Shown one piece after another: positions 29,276 to 38,025 of a stretch of 64,000 bases of DNA. Position numbers and translations under genes: made by a program. The number at the start of each line of letters is the position of its first letter. Position 1 is the first letter of the stretch. The stretch covers positions 644,001 through 708,000 of the forward strand of contig NZ_JAAGWY010000002.1 of NCBI RefSeq assembly GCF_010686705.1, written 5' to 3'. The DNA is from Leifsonia tongyongensis. Lineage in GTDB: Bacteria; Actinomycetota; Actinomycetes; Actinomycetales; Microbacteriaceae. The notes under the pieces are model-generated. The model did no database searches. It saw nothing but the letters and a program-made list of their open reading frames with translations, and was not told where the DNA came from.

Positions 29276-29851
29276 ATGTCTGTGCAGAACGCTTTTCTCG
29301 CCCTGCTGTCGCTCGGGCCCGCATACGGCTCGCAATTGCAGGCCGAATTCCTCGCACGTGCCGCCCATCGTCGCCAGCTCAACGCCGGCCAGGTGTATTC
29401 GACGCTGGACCGGCTGACCGACCAGGGGCTCGTCGAGTCTGCAGGCACGACCGACGACGGGCTCCCGCTCTACGCTCTGACCGACTCCGGCAGAGACCAG
29501 GCGATCGCGTGGCTCAGCCGCGGACCGGCGGATTCCCGCCCGGACTGGGACGAGATGCAGGACCAGGTGCTGGTCGCCGCGTCGGTCGAGTCGGCGGATG
29601 CACTCCAGATCATCGACGACTACCGGCTGTCGTTCACCGAGAAGATCCGCGAGCTCGAACACGATGCAGACACGCGCGCCTGCCTGGCCGCGAACCGGGC
29701 CGCCGATCTCGGCGCCCGTGCGGCCATCACCTGGCTGGACGAGGTGGCGGCAGCCCTGAAGGACGACCCGAAGATCCTGCTCCAGGAACGCAGCACTGAA
29801 CGCCCGCGGCGGGGGCGACCGCCTGTCAACGACGCCGTCGTGGAGAACTGA
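29276..29851 (+). CDS. PadR family transcriptional regulator
   Basis: 191 residues. N-terminal winged helix (about 1-85; AFLALLSLGPAYGSQLQAEF, NAGQVYSTLDRLTDQGLVES, YALTDSGRDQ) and a C-terminal helical Vir_C-like dimerisation domain, ending in a basic GRPPVN tail. AGGAGG lies 8 nt before the ATG. PadR proteins usually repress a neighbouring membrane or detoxification gene; the adjacent DUF1684 gene is convergent, so the target is not obvious. Confidence 0.9.
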   Translation: MSVQNAFLALLSLGPAYGSQLQAEFLARAAHRRQLNAGQVYSTLDRLTDQGLVESAGTTDDGLPLYALTDSGRDQAIAWLSRGPADSRPDWDEMQDQVLVAASVESADALQIIDDYRLSFTEKIRELEHDADTRACLAANRAADLGARAAITWLDEVAAALKDDPKILLQERSTERPRRGRPPVNDAVVEN

Positions 29852-29858
29852 CCCGCGC

Positions 29859-30707
29859 TCAGTGCAGCAGTTCGCCCGCCTTGTCGAGCACGTTCTTCTC
29901 GCCGGCTTCGATCTTCACGGCGAAACGGTTCTGCTTCGGCGGAAGCGGGCAGTTGAAGTTGTAGCTGAACGCGCACGGCGGCAGGACCGCGAGGTTGAAG
30001 TCGAGCGTGACGGTGCCGTCGGGGTGCGGGGCGACGAACAGGAAACGACCGACCGAGTAGGTCGTATCGCCGTTGGTGGCGTCGGAAAAGACCAGCTGGA
30101 GCGCGCGGCCGGCCTTGAAGGCGGCCAGGTTGTACTCGACCCCGTCCTTCTCGAAGCGGATCTCACCCGGGATGACCATGTCGCGCGTCTTGCCGTCGTC
30201 CTTGAGGTGCTCGAAGCCGACGGTCAGTCCACCCTCGATGGGCGTGAAGCTCGCCTGGATGACCCATTCCGGGTTGTAGTCGAAGGCGTCGATGGAGCCG
30301 AACTCCTGAATGGCCTCGGAGTTCGCATCCCACACCCGCAGCGCGTACTCGCCCTCCTCGCTCGCGATCACGAATCCGCTGACCGTGTCGCTGAAGACGA
30401 TGTCGCTCGGGCTCGCGTCGTCCTTGCCGCGCACGATCACGTCGCCGTCGACGAGTTCGCCGTCGACGGTGATGCCATCGGCTGCGGTCGCCGTGAGTTT
30501 CAGCCCGGACTGCCCCTTCGGAAGCGGCGCCCATAGGCCGGGCACGCCCCAGACGCTCTGTGCGGGCGCCTCAGGGTCTCCTGTGATCCACTGCGTGTTC
30601 ACGAGTGCAAGGTTGCCTTTGGGCGCGGTGACGGCCTGCTCGCGACGCCGGTGGTAGGTCGCGAGTGCGTCGCGCGGGTCGGCGGGTGCGGTTGCGGTCT
30701 CAGTCAT
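29859..30707 (-). CDS. DUF1684 domain protein
   Basis: 282 residues, beta-rich. The family core is seen: FSDATNGDTTYSVGRFLFV, LDFNLAVLPPCAFSYNFNCP, and LPPKQNRFAVKIEAGEK at the C-terminus. The biochemical role of DUF1684 is unknown. Two in-frame ATGs (30716 and 30707); the second is preferred because GAGGATGG lies about 9 nt before it, while it directly abuts the first. Ends 8 bp from the convergent PadR gene. Confidence 0.88.
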   Translation of the reverse strand: MTETATAPADPRDALATYHRRREQAVTAPKGNLALVNTQWITGDPEAPAQSVWGVPGLWAPLPKGQSGLKLTATAADGITVDGELVDGDVIVRGKDDASPSDIVFSDTVSGFVIASEEGEYALRVWDANSEAIQEFGSIDAFDYNPEWVIQASFTPIEGGLTVGFEHLKDDGKTRDMVIPGEIRFEKDGVEYNLAAFKAGRALQLVFSDATNGDTTYSVGRFLFVAPHPDGTVTLDFNLAVLPPCAFSYNFNCPLPPKQNRFAVKIEAGEKNVLDKAGELLH

Positions 30708-30763
30708 GGTGTCCATCCTCTTTCACGTCTCAGTTCCCAACCACCTTCGACACAGGTTTATTG

Positions 30764-32473
30764 CTACTTCGCTTCAGCGTAGGTGTCCACCACGGCAGTG
30801 GTGACGGGGAAGTCGACAGGAAAGGCTCCGAAGAGCAGTCGCCCGGCCTCGCGCGCGGACGCCGCCACGGTGTCCGCGACGTCGTCGGCCACGTCCTCCG
30901 GAGCGTGGACGATCACCTCGTCATGGAGGAAGTACACGAGGTGTGGCCCGTGCTCGATCCGGCTTCCCGGTGGGGTCAGCGAGTCGAGTCTCTTGCGCAA
31001 TTCGGCCATCCAGCACAGCGCCCACTCGGCCGCGCTCGCCTGGACGACGAAGTTGCGCGTGAACCGCCCCCAGTCCCGCGCCTGGCTTCGGGCTCGCCGC
31101 TCGTCCGCTTCCGTCGAGTCGGGGGCGGATGCGCTCCCCTGGGTCTGCAGCCAGGCCGCGCCCGGGCGCGGTGAGCTACGCCCCAGCCTGGAGGTGACCA
31201 CGTCGCCCCGCTCACCGGCTCGCGCAGCCTCCTCGACCATCCGGATCGCTTTCGGGAACGCCCTCGCGAGCCGCGGCATGAGTCGCCCGCTCTCGCCGGT
31301 GGTCGCACCGTACATCGCTCCGAGCATCGCCACTTTGGCGTGTGCCCGTTCGTCGACCGCTCCCGATGCGACGATGCCCTCGTACAAGTCCTTCCCGCGC
31401 CCGGCGGCCGCCATCGCCGTGTCGGCGGACAACCCCGTCAGGATGCGCGGCTCGAGCTGCGCGGCGTCGGCGACGACCAGCTTCCACCCGGGGTCCGCGA
31501 CCACGGCCCCTCGCACCTGGCGCGGGAGCTGGAGCGCTCCCCCGCCCTTTGTCGCCCACCGGCCGGTGACGACACCGCCGGGGATGTAATCGGGGTGGAA
31601 CCGTCCATCGCGGATCCAGCTGTCCATCCAGGCCCACCCGTTCGCACTCGCCAGGCGCGACAGCTTCTTGTATTCGAGGAGGGGAGCGATGACCGGGTGC
31701 TCGACCTTCTTCAACTCCCATGACCGGGTCGACGTGACCACGAGGCCTGCGCGTCGGAGAGCCCGCAACAGGTCGGCCTGGCTGTCCGGGTTCAGCGAAG
31801 GCGCGCCGAGTGCGGAGCGCACCTCGCCGGCGAGAGCTTCGAGTTTGGCGGGGCGTGCTCCTGTCATCGGGCGGGGTCCGAGCAGCTCGGACAGCAACGC
31901 ATCGTGCAGATCACTCCGCCAGGGAAGTCCTGCGTACTGCATCTCGGCGGCGATCAAGGCTCCGGCGGACTCGGCAGCCAGCAGGAGACGGAGCCGCCCG
32001 GGCTCTTGGCTGCCCGCGACCGCGGCCTGCTGGAGGCGGAATTCTGCAAGGACCGAGGTCGGACCGGCAGCCGAGCCGGCATCCGGGGCGGCCTCCGCGG
32101 CGTCGCCGTCGGGGTGGAGGTCGAAGAGGGCGGCAGCCTCGCCGGGCTGCTCGTCGAGTGTTGCGGCGGCATCCCATCCGCTCGGCGGCGCGAGGGCGAG
32201 CTCGGAGCGCGCGCTCAGGGTCGAGAGACGCAGGATGCGATGGCTGAGCGACAGGTCGACGCACCGGTCGACGCGCACCCCTTCCGCGAGAAGGGACGGG
32301 TACCACGCCCGGGTGTCGTTCCACACCCATCGCGGACGCCGCTTTTCGGCCTCGGCGACGAAATGCGCAAGCTCACCCTTGGCGATCTCGTGCTCCGCGA
32401 ACTCGTTCGCGTCATCGTCCAGTTCGATGGCTACCGTGCGCTCGACTGTGGGGCGGGCGAGGACGATGTGCAC
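30764..32473 (-). CDS. Short PolA-like DNA polymerase (annotated in relatives as bifunctional 3'-5' exonuclease/DNA polymerase)
   Basis: 569 residues, far shorter than PolA (about 880-930) and without the 5' nuclease. Family A blocks: motif A as VADAAQLEPRILTGLS (Asp and Glu kept), motif B as RAHAKVAMLGAMYG (Arg, Lys and Tyr kept, but the usual NFG reads MLG), and motif C as YFLHDEVIVHA (His-Asp-Glu kept). The N-terminal 180 residues show no DxE exonuclease motif, so proofreading is doubtful. Probably a repair or bypass polymerase; its exact job is unknown. GTG start. Confidence 0.88.
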   Translation of the reverse strand: MHIVLARPTVERTVAIELDDDANEFAEHEIAKGELAHFVAEAEKRRPRWVWNDTRAWYPSLLAEGVRVDRCVDLSLSHRILRLSTLSARSELALAPPSGWDAAATLDEQPGEAAALFDLHPDGDAAEAAPDAGSAAGPTSVLAEFRLQQAAVAGSQEPGRLRLLLAAESAGALIAAEMQYAGLPWRSDLHDALLSELLGPRPMTGARPAKLEALAGEVRSALGAPSLNPDSQADLLRALRRAGLVVTSTRSWELKKVEHPVIAPLLEYKKLSRLASANGWAWMDSWIRDGRFHPDYIPGGVVTGRWATKGGGALQLPRQVRGAVVADPGWKLVVADAAQLEPRILTGLSADTAMAAAGRGKDLYEGIVASGAVDERAHAKVAMLGAMYGATTGESGRLMPRLARAFPKAIRMVEEAARAGERGDVVTSRLGRSSPRPGAAWLQTQGSASAPDSTEADERRARSQARDWGRFTRNFVVQASAAEWALCWMAELRKRLDSLTPPGSRIEHGPHLVYFLHDEVIVHAPEDVADDVADTVAASAREAGRLLFGAFPVDFPVTTAVVDTYAEAK

Positions 32474-32589
32474 TGATCCATTGTCAGGCCTGCCACGACC
32501 GAACCTGCCACGAATGGGCCCGTTGCATCCAACCCCAAAAGTGAGGATAATTCATTTCAAGGAGGACTCCCTCGCGGGAGGCGAAGACG

Positions 32590-32943
32590 ATGACAGTGTA
32601 TCTCTACGACAGCAAAGGAGCTTTCGTAGCTTTTCGCATCGAATACGACGGCCGGTACCTGTTCGATCCAGACGGCGAATGGATCGGATGGTTCCCCTGG
32701 TCGAACGACGATGTCGCCACCCGCGACGGGGCCTACCTGGGCACCGTGGTCGAAGACAGGCTGCTCTGGCGGATCGAGCAGCGACACCATGTCGACCCCG
32801 GGTATCCTGGCGCTCCGCGGTTCCCCGGGCGCGCGAGCTACCCGGGCAATGCAGGCTACTTCGGCTGTGTCGAAGGATTCATCGACGTGCCCCACCACCT
32901 CCTGATGCCGCGCCACGCCTACGGGACGCCGCTCGCCTCCTGA
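32590..32943 (+). CDS. Hypothetical small beta-repeat protein
   Basis: 117 residues, function unknown. The N-terminal half has repeated strand units of the YDSKGAFVAFR / FDPDGEWIGWF type, like proteins described as four-fold beta-flower. The C-terminal third is rich in Pro, Gly and Tyr (GYPGAPRFPGRASYPGN) and ends PHHLLMPRHAYGTPLAS. GGGAGG lies 8 nt before the ATG. Stands alone between the polymerase and Nudix genes; a 62-bp repeat copy follows it. Confidence 0.65.
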   Translation: MTVYLYDSKGAFVAFRIEYDGRYLFDPDGEWIGWFPWSNDDVATRDGAYLGTVVEDRLLWRIEQRHHVDPGYPGAPRFPGRASYPGNAGYFGCVEGFIDVPHHLLMPRHAYGTPLAS

Positions 32944-32967
32944 GGTGCCACCCACCTAGCCTGCTGT

Positions 32968-33029
32968 GCCCGCCCGTTCGGGACGATCCCGCCCGCTCGA
33001 CGTGGCGGGCACGTACCGAGCCGCCGGGC
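32968..33029. repeat. 62-bp imperfect palindromic repeat, copy A
   Basis: Starts GCCCGCC and ends GGGC, with the shared core GCTCGACGTGGCGGG. The same unit occurs at 37901-37962 and 46816-46877, each 62 bp. Lies between two convergent genes. This is the most diverged of the three copies. Confidence 0.7.
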
Positions 33030-33053
33030 GCGCACCCTCGCCGGGCCCGGCGA

Positions 33054-33512
33054 TCAGTCGGACAGGCTCGCGATCCGTGCCCTGAGCTCAGGCCACGCTG
33101 CGCCGAACCCTGGGTGGAGGGGCAGTGAAGTCACCTCGCCGACGGGCACCCAGCGCAGCTCGATGCTCTCCACATCCACGATGTGCGGCTCGAACGGCGC
33201 TGTCGCCGCGACGACGACCGTCGTATACGACCAGAATCCGAGGTCGAGCACGCTCGTGAAAAGCAGCTGCAGGGCGCCGGGAGGAACATCCGCCTCCTCC
33301 GCCGCCTCGCGCAACGCGCCGTCCACCGCGGACTCCCCCTCGTGACGTGCCCCGCCCGGAAGGCCCCACGTTCCACCGTGGTGGCTCCACTCAGCCCGAT
33401 GCTGCAGGAGGACGCCGCGGTAGCGGTCGAGCACCAGCAGGCCGGCCGCGCCGAACCGCCCCCAGTACCGTTCGCCGCTCGGGCCTTCCACCCACGCATC
33501 GCCCGAATTCAC
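33054..33512 (-). CDS. Nudix hydrolase
   Basis: 152 residues. The Nudix box is complete (G-x5-E-x7-REAAEEADV, about 53-75), preceded by GTWGLPGGARHEGE. Such enzymes hydrolyse nucleoside diphosphate derivatives; the substrate is unknown. A GTG start at 33512 is chosen; TAACGT lies 7 nt upstream, suggesting a leaderless start. The open frame extends further upstream across the next, divergent Nudix gene, which is spurious. Confidence 0.85.
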   Translation of the reverse strand: MNSGDAWVEGPSGERYWGRFGAAGLLVLDRYRGVLLQHRAEWSHHGGTWGLPGGARHEGESAVDGALREAAEEADVPPGALQLLFTSVLDLGFWSYTTVVVAATAPFEPHIVDVESIELRWVPVGEVTSLPLHPGFGAAWPELRARIASLSD

Positions 33513-33590
33513 CCTTCCTACGTTAGTCGCCCGCCAGCGGCTCGAACCCTTGCTCGTCGCGCTGCGTAACGCTCCGGCGAACACATGATC

Positions 33591-33596
33591 TAGAGT
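33591..33596 (+). promoter_or_regulatory. Candidate -10 (TAGAGT) for the second Nudix gene
   Basis: TAGAGT, 6 nt, ATG at 33603; no Shine-Dalgarno sequence. Confidence 0.5.
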
Positions 33597-33602
33597 TCCG
33601 CC

Positions 33603-34079
33603 ATGAACCGAAGCGCCGGGATCCTGCTTTATCGCCGCACGGCCGACGACGGCCTCCAGGTGTGGATTGCACACATGGGCGGCCCGTTCTGGGCGGGGAA
33701 GGACGACCGCGCGTGGTCGATTCCGAAGGGCCTGGTCGACGAGACCGACGACGGGGACGAGCTCCGCACGGCCCGGCGCGAGTTCCTCGAGGAGATCGGA
33801 ACGCCGGCACCCGACGCCGAGTACGAGAAGCTGGGCGAGTTCCGCCAGTCGTCGGGCAAGACCGTCATCGCGTTCGCGGCCGAAGCGGAGTTCTCCCCCG
33901 CCGCGATCGTCAGCAACACCTTCTCGCTGGAGTGGCCCCCACGGTCGGGCCGGCTGCAGGAGTTCCCCGAGATCGACGACGCGCGCTGGTTCCCAGCCGA
34001 CGTCGCCCGCGCGAAGGTGGTTGCCGGGCAGGTCGCGGTCCTGGATGCGCTGGTCGCGCACCTCGCTCGCCGAAACTGA
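33603..34079 (+). CDS. NUDIX domain protein
   Basis: 158 residues. N-terminal MNRSAGILLYRR and WSIPKGLVDETDDGDE precede the catalytic RREFLEEIG helix (about 60-68), which keeps the key acidic residues; spacing in the first part of the box is slightly unusual. The FSLEWPPRSGRLQEFPEIDDARWFP region matches a group of 8-oxo-dGTP- or NAD-like Nudix proteins, so house-cleaning of nucleotides is plausible. Divergent from the other Nudix gene at about 90 bp. Confidence 0.88.
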   Translation: MNRSAGILLYRRTADDGLQVWIAHMGGPFWAGKDDRAWSIPKGLVDETDDGDELRTARREFLEEIGTPAPDAEYEKLGEFRQSSGKTVIAFAAEAEFSPAAIVSNTFSLEWPPRSGRLQEFPEIDDARWFPADVARAKVVAGQVAVLDALVAHLARRN

Positions 34080-34195
34080 GAACCCGAGAGACCTGCGACA
34101 TCTCGGCCCGCTTCTGGTGGACCGCTGGGACTCGGCACCATACTGGCTGAAGGCGGGATGGGTGCATCCCGTGCCTGGACAGAACGTGGGGGATC

Positions 34196-34858
34196 ATGGC
34201 TCAGAGCAATTCATCGGGGCAAGCGGGCGGGCAGACTCCCGGTACACGTGGGCGCACGCTCGCGATCATCATCCTCAGCGTGTTCGCCGCGCTCCTCGTC
34301 GGGATCATCATCTGGCTGGTCGCCACATCGAACGCGACACCGGCGCCGACCCCGACCCCGTCGCCGACGACCACACCGAGCCCGACCGTCACACCGACGC
34401 CCACGCCGACACCGACTCCCACCGCGACCGCTGGGACGGGCACCTGCGGGGTCTCCACGCTGACGATCACCCTCGGCGAGACGGAGGGCGCCGCGGGCAG
34501 CCGCTACGTTCCGATCATCTTCACGAACAAAGGCAGCGTGGGCTGCACCCTCACCGGCTATCCCGCCGTGTCGTTCGTCGGCAACGGAAACGGCACCCCG
34601 ATCGGGCCACCGGCCGACAACGACCCGACGACACCGCCCGCCCAACAGCTCGTGTCTCCCGGATCATCCGTGACGGCCCAGCTGCGTGTCGCAGTCGCAC
34701 AGAACTTCTCGGGATGCACCGTGGTGACACCCGACGGCTTCCGTATCGCTCCCCCGGGATCGAGTGCCTCGGCGTTCGTGGCATTCACCGCGCTGCAGGC
34801 GTGCGACAACCCGAGCATCCACCTGCTCACCGTGCAGTCGGTGGCGCCCAAGCACTGA
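34196..34858 (+). CDS. DUF4232 protein with membrane anchor
   Basis: 220 residues. One N-terminal membrane helix (about 21-44, LAIIILSVFAALLVGIIIWLV), a Thr-Pro repeat linker (about 48-78), then a DUF4232 beta domain with GTCGVSTLTI, IIFTNKGSVGCTLTGYPAVSF, and four cysteines that could form two disulphides. An extracytoplasmic protein of unknown role. Ends 19 bp before the convergent GH25 gene. Confidence 0.85.
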   Translation: MAQSNSSGQAGGQTPGTRGRTLAIIILSVFAALLVGIIIWLVATSNATPAPTPTPSPTTTPSPTVTPTPTPTPTPTATAGTGTCGVSTLTITLGETEGAAGSRYVPIIFTNKGSVGCTLTGYPAVSFVGNGNGTPIGPPADNDPTTPPAQQLVSPGSSVTAQLRVAVAQNFSGCTVVTPDGFRIAPPGSSASAFVAFTALQACDNPSIHLLTVQSVAPKH

Positions 34859-34877
34859 CCGGGAGCGCGTGGGCCGG

Positions 34878-37472
34878 CTAGGCCCTCGCGCCCGTCGGGA
34901 TGAGGTTCGCGAGCTTCTGGGCGACGTTCAGATAGCCCTTCCCGCCCGACAGCTGCTGGTAGCGGGCGAAGCTCGTGATGGGCTGTTTCTTGCCGGCGTT
35001 GAGATAGTAGATCGAGCCGTCAGGCGTCCGGATGAATGCTGTCGCGGCCGTCCCCTTGTGCAGCAACGCGCAGGTGAACGTGTCGAGCGGCACGAAGGTG
35101 ATCGGATAGTCGGGCAGCAAGGATGCACCGATCGGGTGGACGGATCCGCCCGCACTCACGTACCGCTGGGACCCGCAGGTGATACCGAACACGAGCCTCG
35201 TGGGCGCTGTCGGGTAGGCGTTCAGCCTCGCCTGCGTCGTGTAGGTCACTTTGGTGATGCCGGCCTGGTACGCGAAGAGCATGTCACTGAAGGCGACCTT
35301 GTTCGTCACGCCGTTGACGAGGTACACGGTCGCGTTCTGCGGTGTGCGGACCAAGGTGCCCGCGGTCAGAGCCACCGGCCCGAAGCGAAGCGAAGCGATC
35401 AGTCTCTGCGGCACCGTCACGATCGTCGGCGCCTTTCCGCCCGACAGTGCGATCAACGAATCCCACGCTCCGACCGGCAGTACCTCAGTCGGCATCGTCA
35501 GGTAGACGGTGGCGCCGGATGCCGACATGATGGCCGTTCCGGGCTGGACCGCGCCCATCGCCGTGTACGAGCCCACAAACGCCTGCGAGACCGTCACCGG
35601 GTCGAGGGATGCGCCCCCGACGCCCTGCGCCCACGTGTACAGGCCGCCCGTGCCGAGGACGGAGATGGCCGGGTTCCCGGACACCTGCATCACGCCGATG
35701 AACGGCGCGGTGGAGGACGGGATCTTCGCGAGACTTCCGGCCTGCAGCGACCCCACTCTGCGCGTCGAGCTACCGGCCAGCGCCACAACGCTCGGGTCGA
35801 CGGCATGCTTGAGCCCGCCCGCCAGAAGGTAGTACGACGACGTATCGGTCTGGGCGACGTAGACGCTGTCGCGCACAATCGGCGTGCCGAACGGCAGGTA
35901 GGAGACGACTTCGTCGGACAGCCAGTTGGCGGGACCCGTCGGTGCGCCGGACGCGGTCAGCGACGCCGTGTCGAGGATCTGGTGACGCAGGCCTCCGCTG
36001 ATGTAGTACCGGGCGCCCGAGAGCGTATTCATGATCGGACCGACCGCCGGACCGGTCACATAGGCGGCGATCTGGCCATCCGAGACCTGAACGTAACCGC
36101 TGGGATCGCAGCGTCCGCCGTAGTCGGCGACCAGAGTGCACGAGTTGAACGGCAGCTTGATCCCGGAGTCGACGAAATACATGGCGCCGGCCGGGGAACG
36201 CAGGATGCGGCCGGCGGGCTGCTGTGTCGCCATCGTGTCGAGGAACGCCTGGGACACGTACGTGACTTTTCCGAACGGAGCGAACACGCTCAGCATCGTC
36301 GCGTTCGGGATCGGGTACTTGTTCGCCCCAGAGATCAGGTAGACGGTGGGGTTCGCGACCGTCCTGGCGATGCTGGAGCCGAGGCTGTACGCGGTCAGGG
36401 CGGCGGAGCTGCCGTTGAAGACGTCCTGGTCCCCAGGGAAGACGCCCGAGTCGGCGTACTGCCAGAGCGTGTAGTTCGACCAGCTGGCGGGAAGCGTTCC
36501 AGCACCCTCAGAGATGCTGTTCGGGTAGCGCGCGATGAAAAGCGGGCTGGCTGCGAACTGGTTGCTGTTGCCCGTACAGCTCGTCCACCAGTTCGTCGTC
36601 GAATAGATCGCCGCCCACCGGCCGATCCGCGCGTGGATCGTATTGACGAAGTCATGGATCCAGGACACCATCGCCGCCTGGCTCAGGCCGTAGCAGGTGG
36701 CCCCGTACGGGTTGTACTCGATGTCGAGCAGCGGAGGCATGGTGCGGCCATCGTTGGTCCCCGCGCCGCCGTGGGCCATGAACCAGTTGGCCTGGGTAGC
36801 ACCGGACGAGGTGTTCGGCGTCGCGAAATGGTACGCGCCGTGGGCGAGCCCGGCGGCATACGAGTCGTTGTACTGCTCAGAGAACTGACTGCTGGTGTAA
36901 TCGGTCGCCTCGGTCGCCTTCGCGTAGACGAAACGGGCGCCGTTGGCCCGGATGGTCGCCCAGTTCGATGCGTTGAGGACCTGCCAGCCGCTGACGTCGA
37001 GCCCGGGGACGCCTGGCGGCCCTGCTGCGGTCGCCGCAGCCATCGGGGCTGCGGCCATCGGGGCGGCCATGGGTGCAGCCATTCGCGTCGACGCCTTCGG
37101 CGCGGGAACACCCTCGAACTGGCGGACGGTCGAGCCCATGCTGTGGTTGCCGGTGGCATTCATGGTCGCGAGCGACGGGTCGGGTGTGAGCGGATCGGGC
37201 TGCGGGGCGGCCTGCCCGGCGCCCGGCGCGGTGGACGGTGACTGTGACGGAGCTGGGGGCTCGGCCGGGGCTGGCGCGGGCGCCTGTTTCGGCGACGCCG
37301 ACGGACTCGGCGTGGATATCGGGGTCGGCTTCGGCGCCGACGGCGTCGGAGTTGCGGAAGTCCCTGCGGGAGACGCGGATGCACTGAGGGGTGGGGCGGT
37401 GCCTGTCGCGACACCCGCGATGAGTGCGAGCGCGGCCATCCCGGTCACAGCGGAACGCAGAAATGGACGCAT
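34878..37472 (-). CDS. Secreted GH25-type lysozyme with long C-terminal repeat region
   Basis: 864 residues. Signal peptide about 1-33, Ser/Pro/Ala linker to about 115, an Ala-Met-Pro patch near 130-148, then a GH25 muramidase domain (about 150-355) with DVSGWQ, the acidic pair in DIEYN (about 249), and LWQYADSGVFPGDQD. Residues 360-864 consist of about eight diverged 55-70-residue modules, each with a YYL-type strand, a GxK/GxR turn and a following hydrophobic loop (for example GSIYYLNAGKKQPITS). These look like cell-wall-attachment or ligand-binding repeats not matching a family I know. ATG at 37472 is preceded by GAAGGGC. Confidence 0.85.
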   Translation of the reverse strand: MRPFLRSAVTGMAALALIAGVATGTAPPLSASASPAGTSATPTPSAPKPTPISTPSPSASPKQAPAPAPAEPPAPSQSPSTAPGAGQAAPQPDPLTPDPSLATMNATGNHSMGSTVRQFEGVPAPKASTRMAAPMAAPMAAAPMAAATAAGPPGVPGLDVSGWQVLNASNWATIRANGARFVYAKATEATDYTSSQFSEQYNDSYAAGLAHGAYHFATPNTSSGATQANWFMAHGGAGTNDGRTMPPLLDIEYNPYGATCYGLSQAAMVSWIHDFVNTIHARIGRWAAIYSTTNWWTSCTGNSNQFAASPLFIARYPNSISEGAGTLPASWSNYTLWQYADSGVFPGDQDVFNGSSAALTAYSLGSSIARTVANPTVYLISGANKYPIPNATMLSVFAPFGKVTYVSQAFLDTMATQQPAGRILRSPAGAMYFVDSGIKLPFNSCTLVADYGGRCDPSGYVQVSDGQIAAYVTGPAVGPIMNTLSGARYYISGGLRHQILDTASLTASGAPTGPANWLSDEVVSYLPFGTPIVRDSVYVAQTDTSSYYLLAGGLKHAVDPSVVALAGSSTRRVGSLQAGSLAKIPSSTAPFIGVMQVSGNPAISVLGTGGLYTWAQGVGGASLDPVTVSQAFVGSYTAMGAVQPGTAIMSASGATVYLTMPTEVLPVGAWDSLIALSGGKAPTIVTVPQRLIASLRFGPVALTAGTLVRTPQNATVYLVNGVTNKVAFSDMLFAYQAGITKVTYTTQARLNAYPTAPTRLVFGITCGSQRYVSAGGSVHPIGASLLPDYPITFVPLDTFTCALLHKGTAATAFIRTPDGSIYYLNAGKKQPITSFARYQQLSGGKGYLNVAQKLANLIPTGARA

Positions 37473-37617
37473 CGGAAAGCCCTTCAAACCAGTGTTGTCG
37501 GCGACCTCAGCGGGTCATCTTGTCAATGCTGGTGAGCCTTCGGGCGACTCGTCGCACTACCCACGCTAATACCGCTTGCCGGAAGCGGCCACCTTTCGCC
37601 GGTTGCGGAGTGTCGAA

Positions 37618-37623
37618 TATGGT
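37618..37623 (+). promoter_or_regulatory. Candidate -10 (TATGGT) for the small hypothetical gene
   Basis: TATGGT, 6 nt, GTG at 37630; no Shine-Dalgarno sequence. Confidence 0.5.
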
Positions 37624-37629
37624 TGGCCC

Positions 37630-37881
37630 GTGAGCAACGAAGAGCAGTGGACGACGACCTATGACGGCCAGGACTACTTCTGCGAGGTGAGCGAGGCGGA
37701 CACCTGGTCGATCGTGCGCAACACGCCATACGGCACCGAGAGCGTCGGGCAGATCCTGATGGAGGACGGCGGCTACGTCGCCTACCCGCAAGACCTTCCG
37801 ACCGATGGCGGCCCCGTCGGATTCGGGCCGTTCGCCACGTTCGACGCCGCCGCCACGGAGCTGGTCAGCGGCACGCCCTAA
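37630..37881 (+). CDS. Small conserved-type hypothetical protein
   Basis: 83 residues, acidic and rich in Tyr, Gly and Asp (TTTYDGQDYFCEVSEAD, GQILMEDGGYVAYP). No domain recognised. The GTG start is favoured because a -10-like TATGGT precedes it by 6 nt; the frame is open 18 codons further upstream. A 62-bp repeat copy lies 19 bp after its stop. Confidence 0.6.
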   Translation: MSNEEQWTTTYDGQDYFCEVSEADTWSIVRNTPYGTESVGQILMEDGGYVAYPQDLPTDGGPVGFGPFATFDAAATELVSGTP

Positions 37882-37900
37882 GTCCTGCCCGCTGAGCCCT

Positions 37901-37962
37901 GCCCGCCACTTCGCGGCATTCCCGCCAGCTCGACGTGGCGGGGACGTCCCAAACGGGCGGGC
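37901..37962. repeat. 62-bp imperfect palindromic repeat, copy B
   Basis: Begins GCCCGCCAC and ends GGGCGGGC, core CCAGCTCGACGTGGCGGGGA. By eye about 51 of 62 positions match copy C at 46816-46877. Confidence 0.75.
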
Positions 37963-37979
37963 GCACCCATATGCACGGT

Positions 37980-38019
37980 GTCAAGGACCCTTGACTAGGC
38001 TCTGCGCTCCACCTACGAT
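37980..38019 (+). promoter_or_regulatory. Promoter with overlapping palindromic operator
   Basis: A 16-bp palindrome GTCAAGGACCCTTGAC (37980-37995) overlaps a -35 TTGACT (37991-37996), followed by a 17-bp spacer and a -10 TACGAT (38014-38019). The ATG at 38026 is 6 nt after the -10, so the mRNA is probably leaderless. The Xre-type regulator in the same operon is the natural candidate to bind the palindrome. Confidence 0.65.
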
Positions 38020-38025
38020 CGACGT

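Noticed and set aside
34764-37241. Long plus-strand open frame (825 codons) opposite the GH25 gene
   Set aside because: Arg/Gly-rich sequence with no domain; it is the antisense of a clear signal-peptide plus GH25 protein in high-GC DNA.
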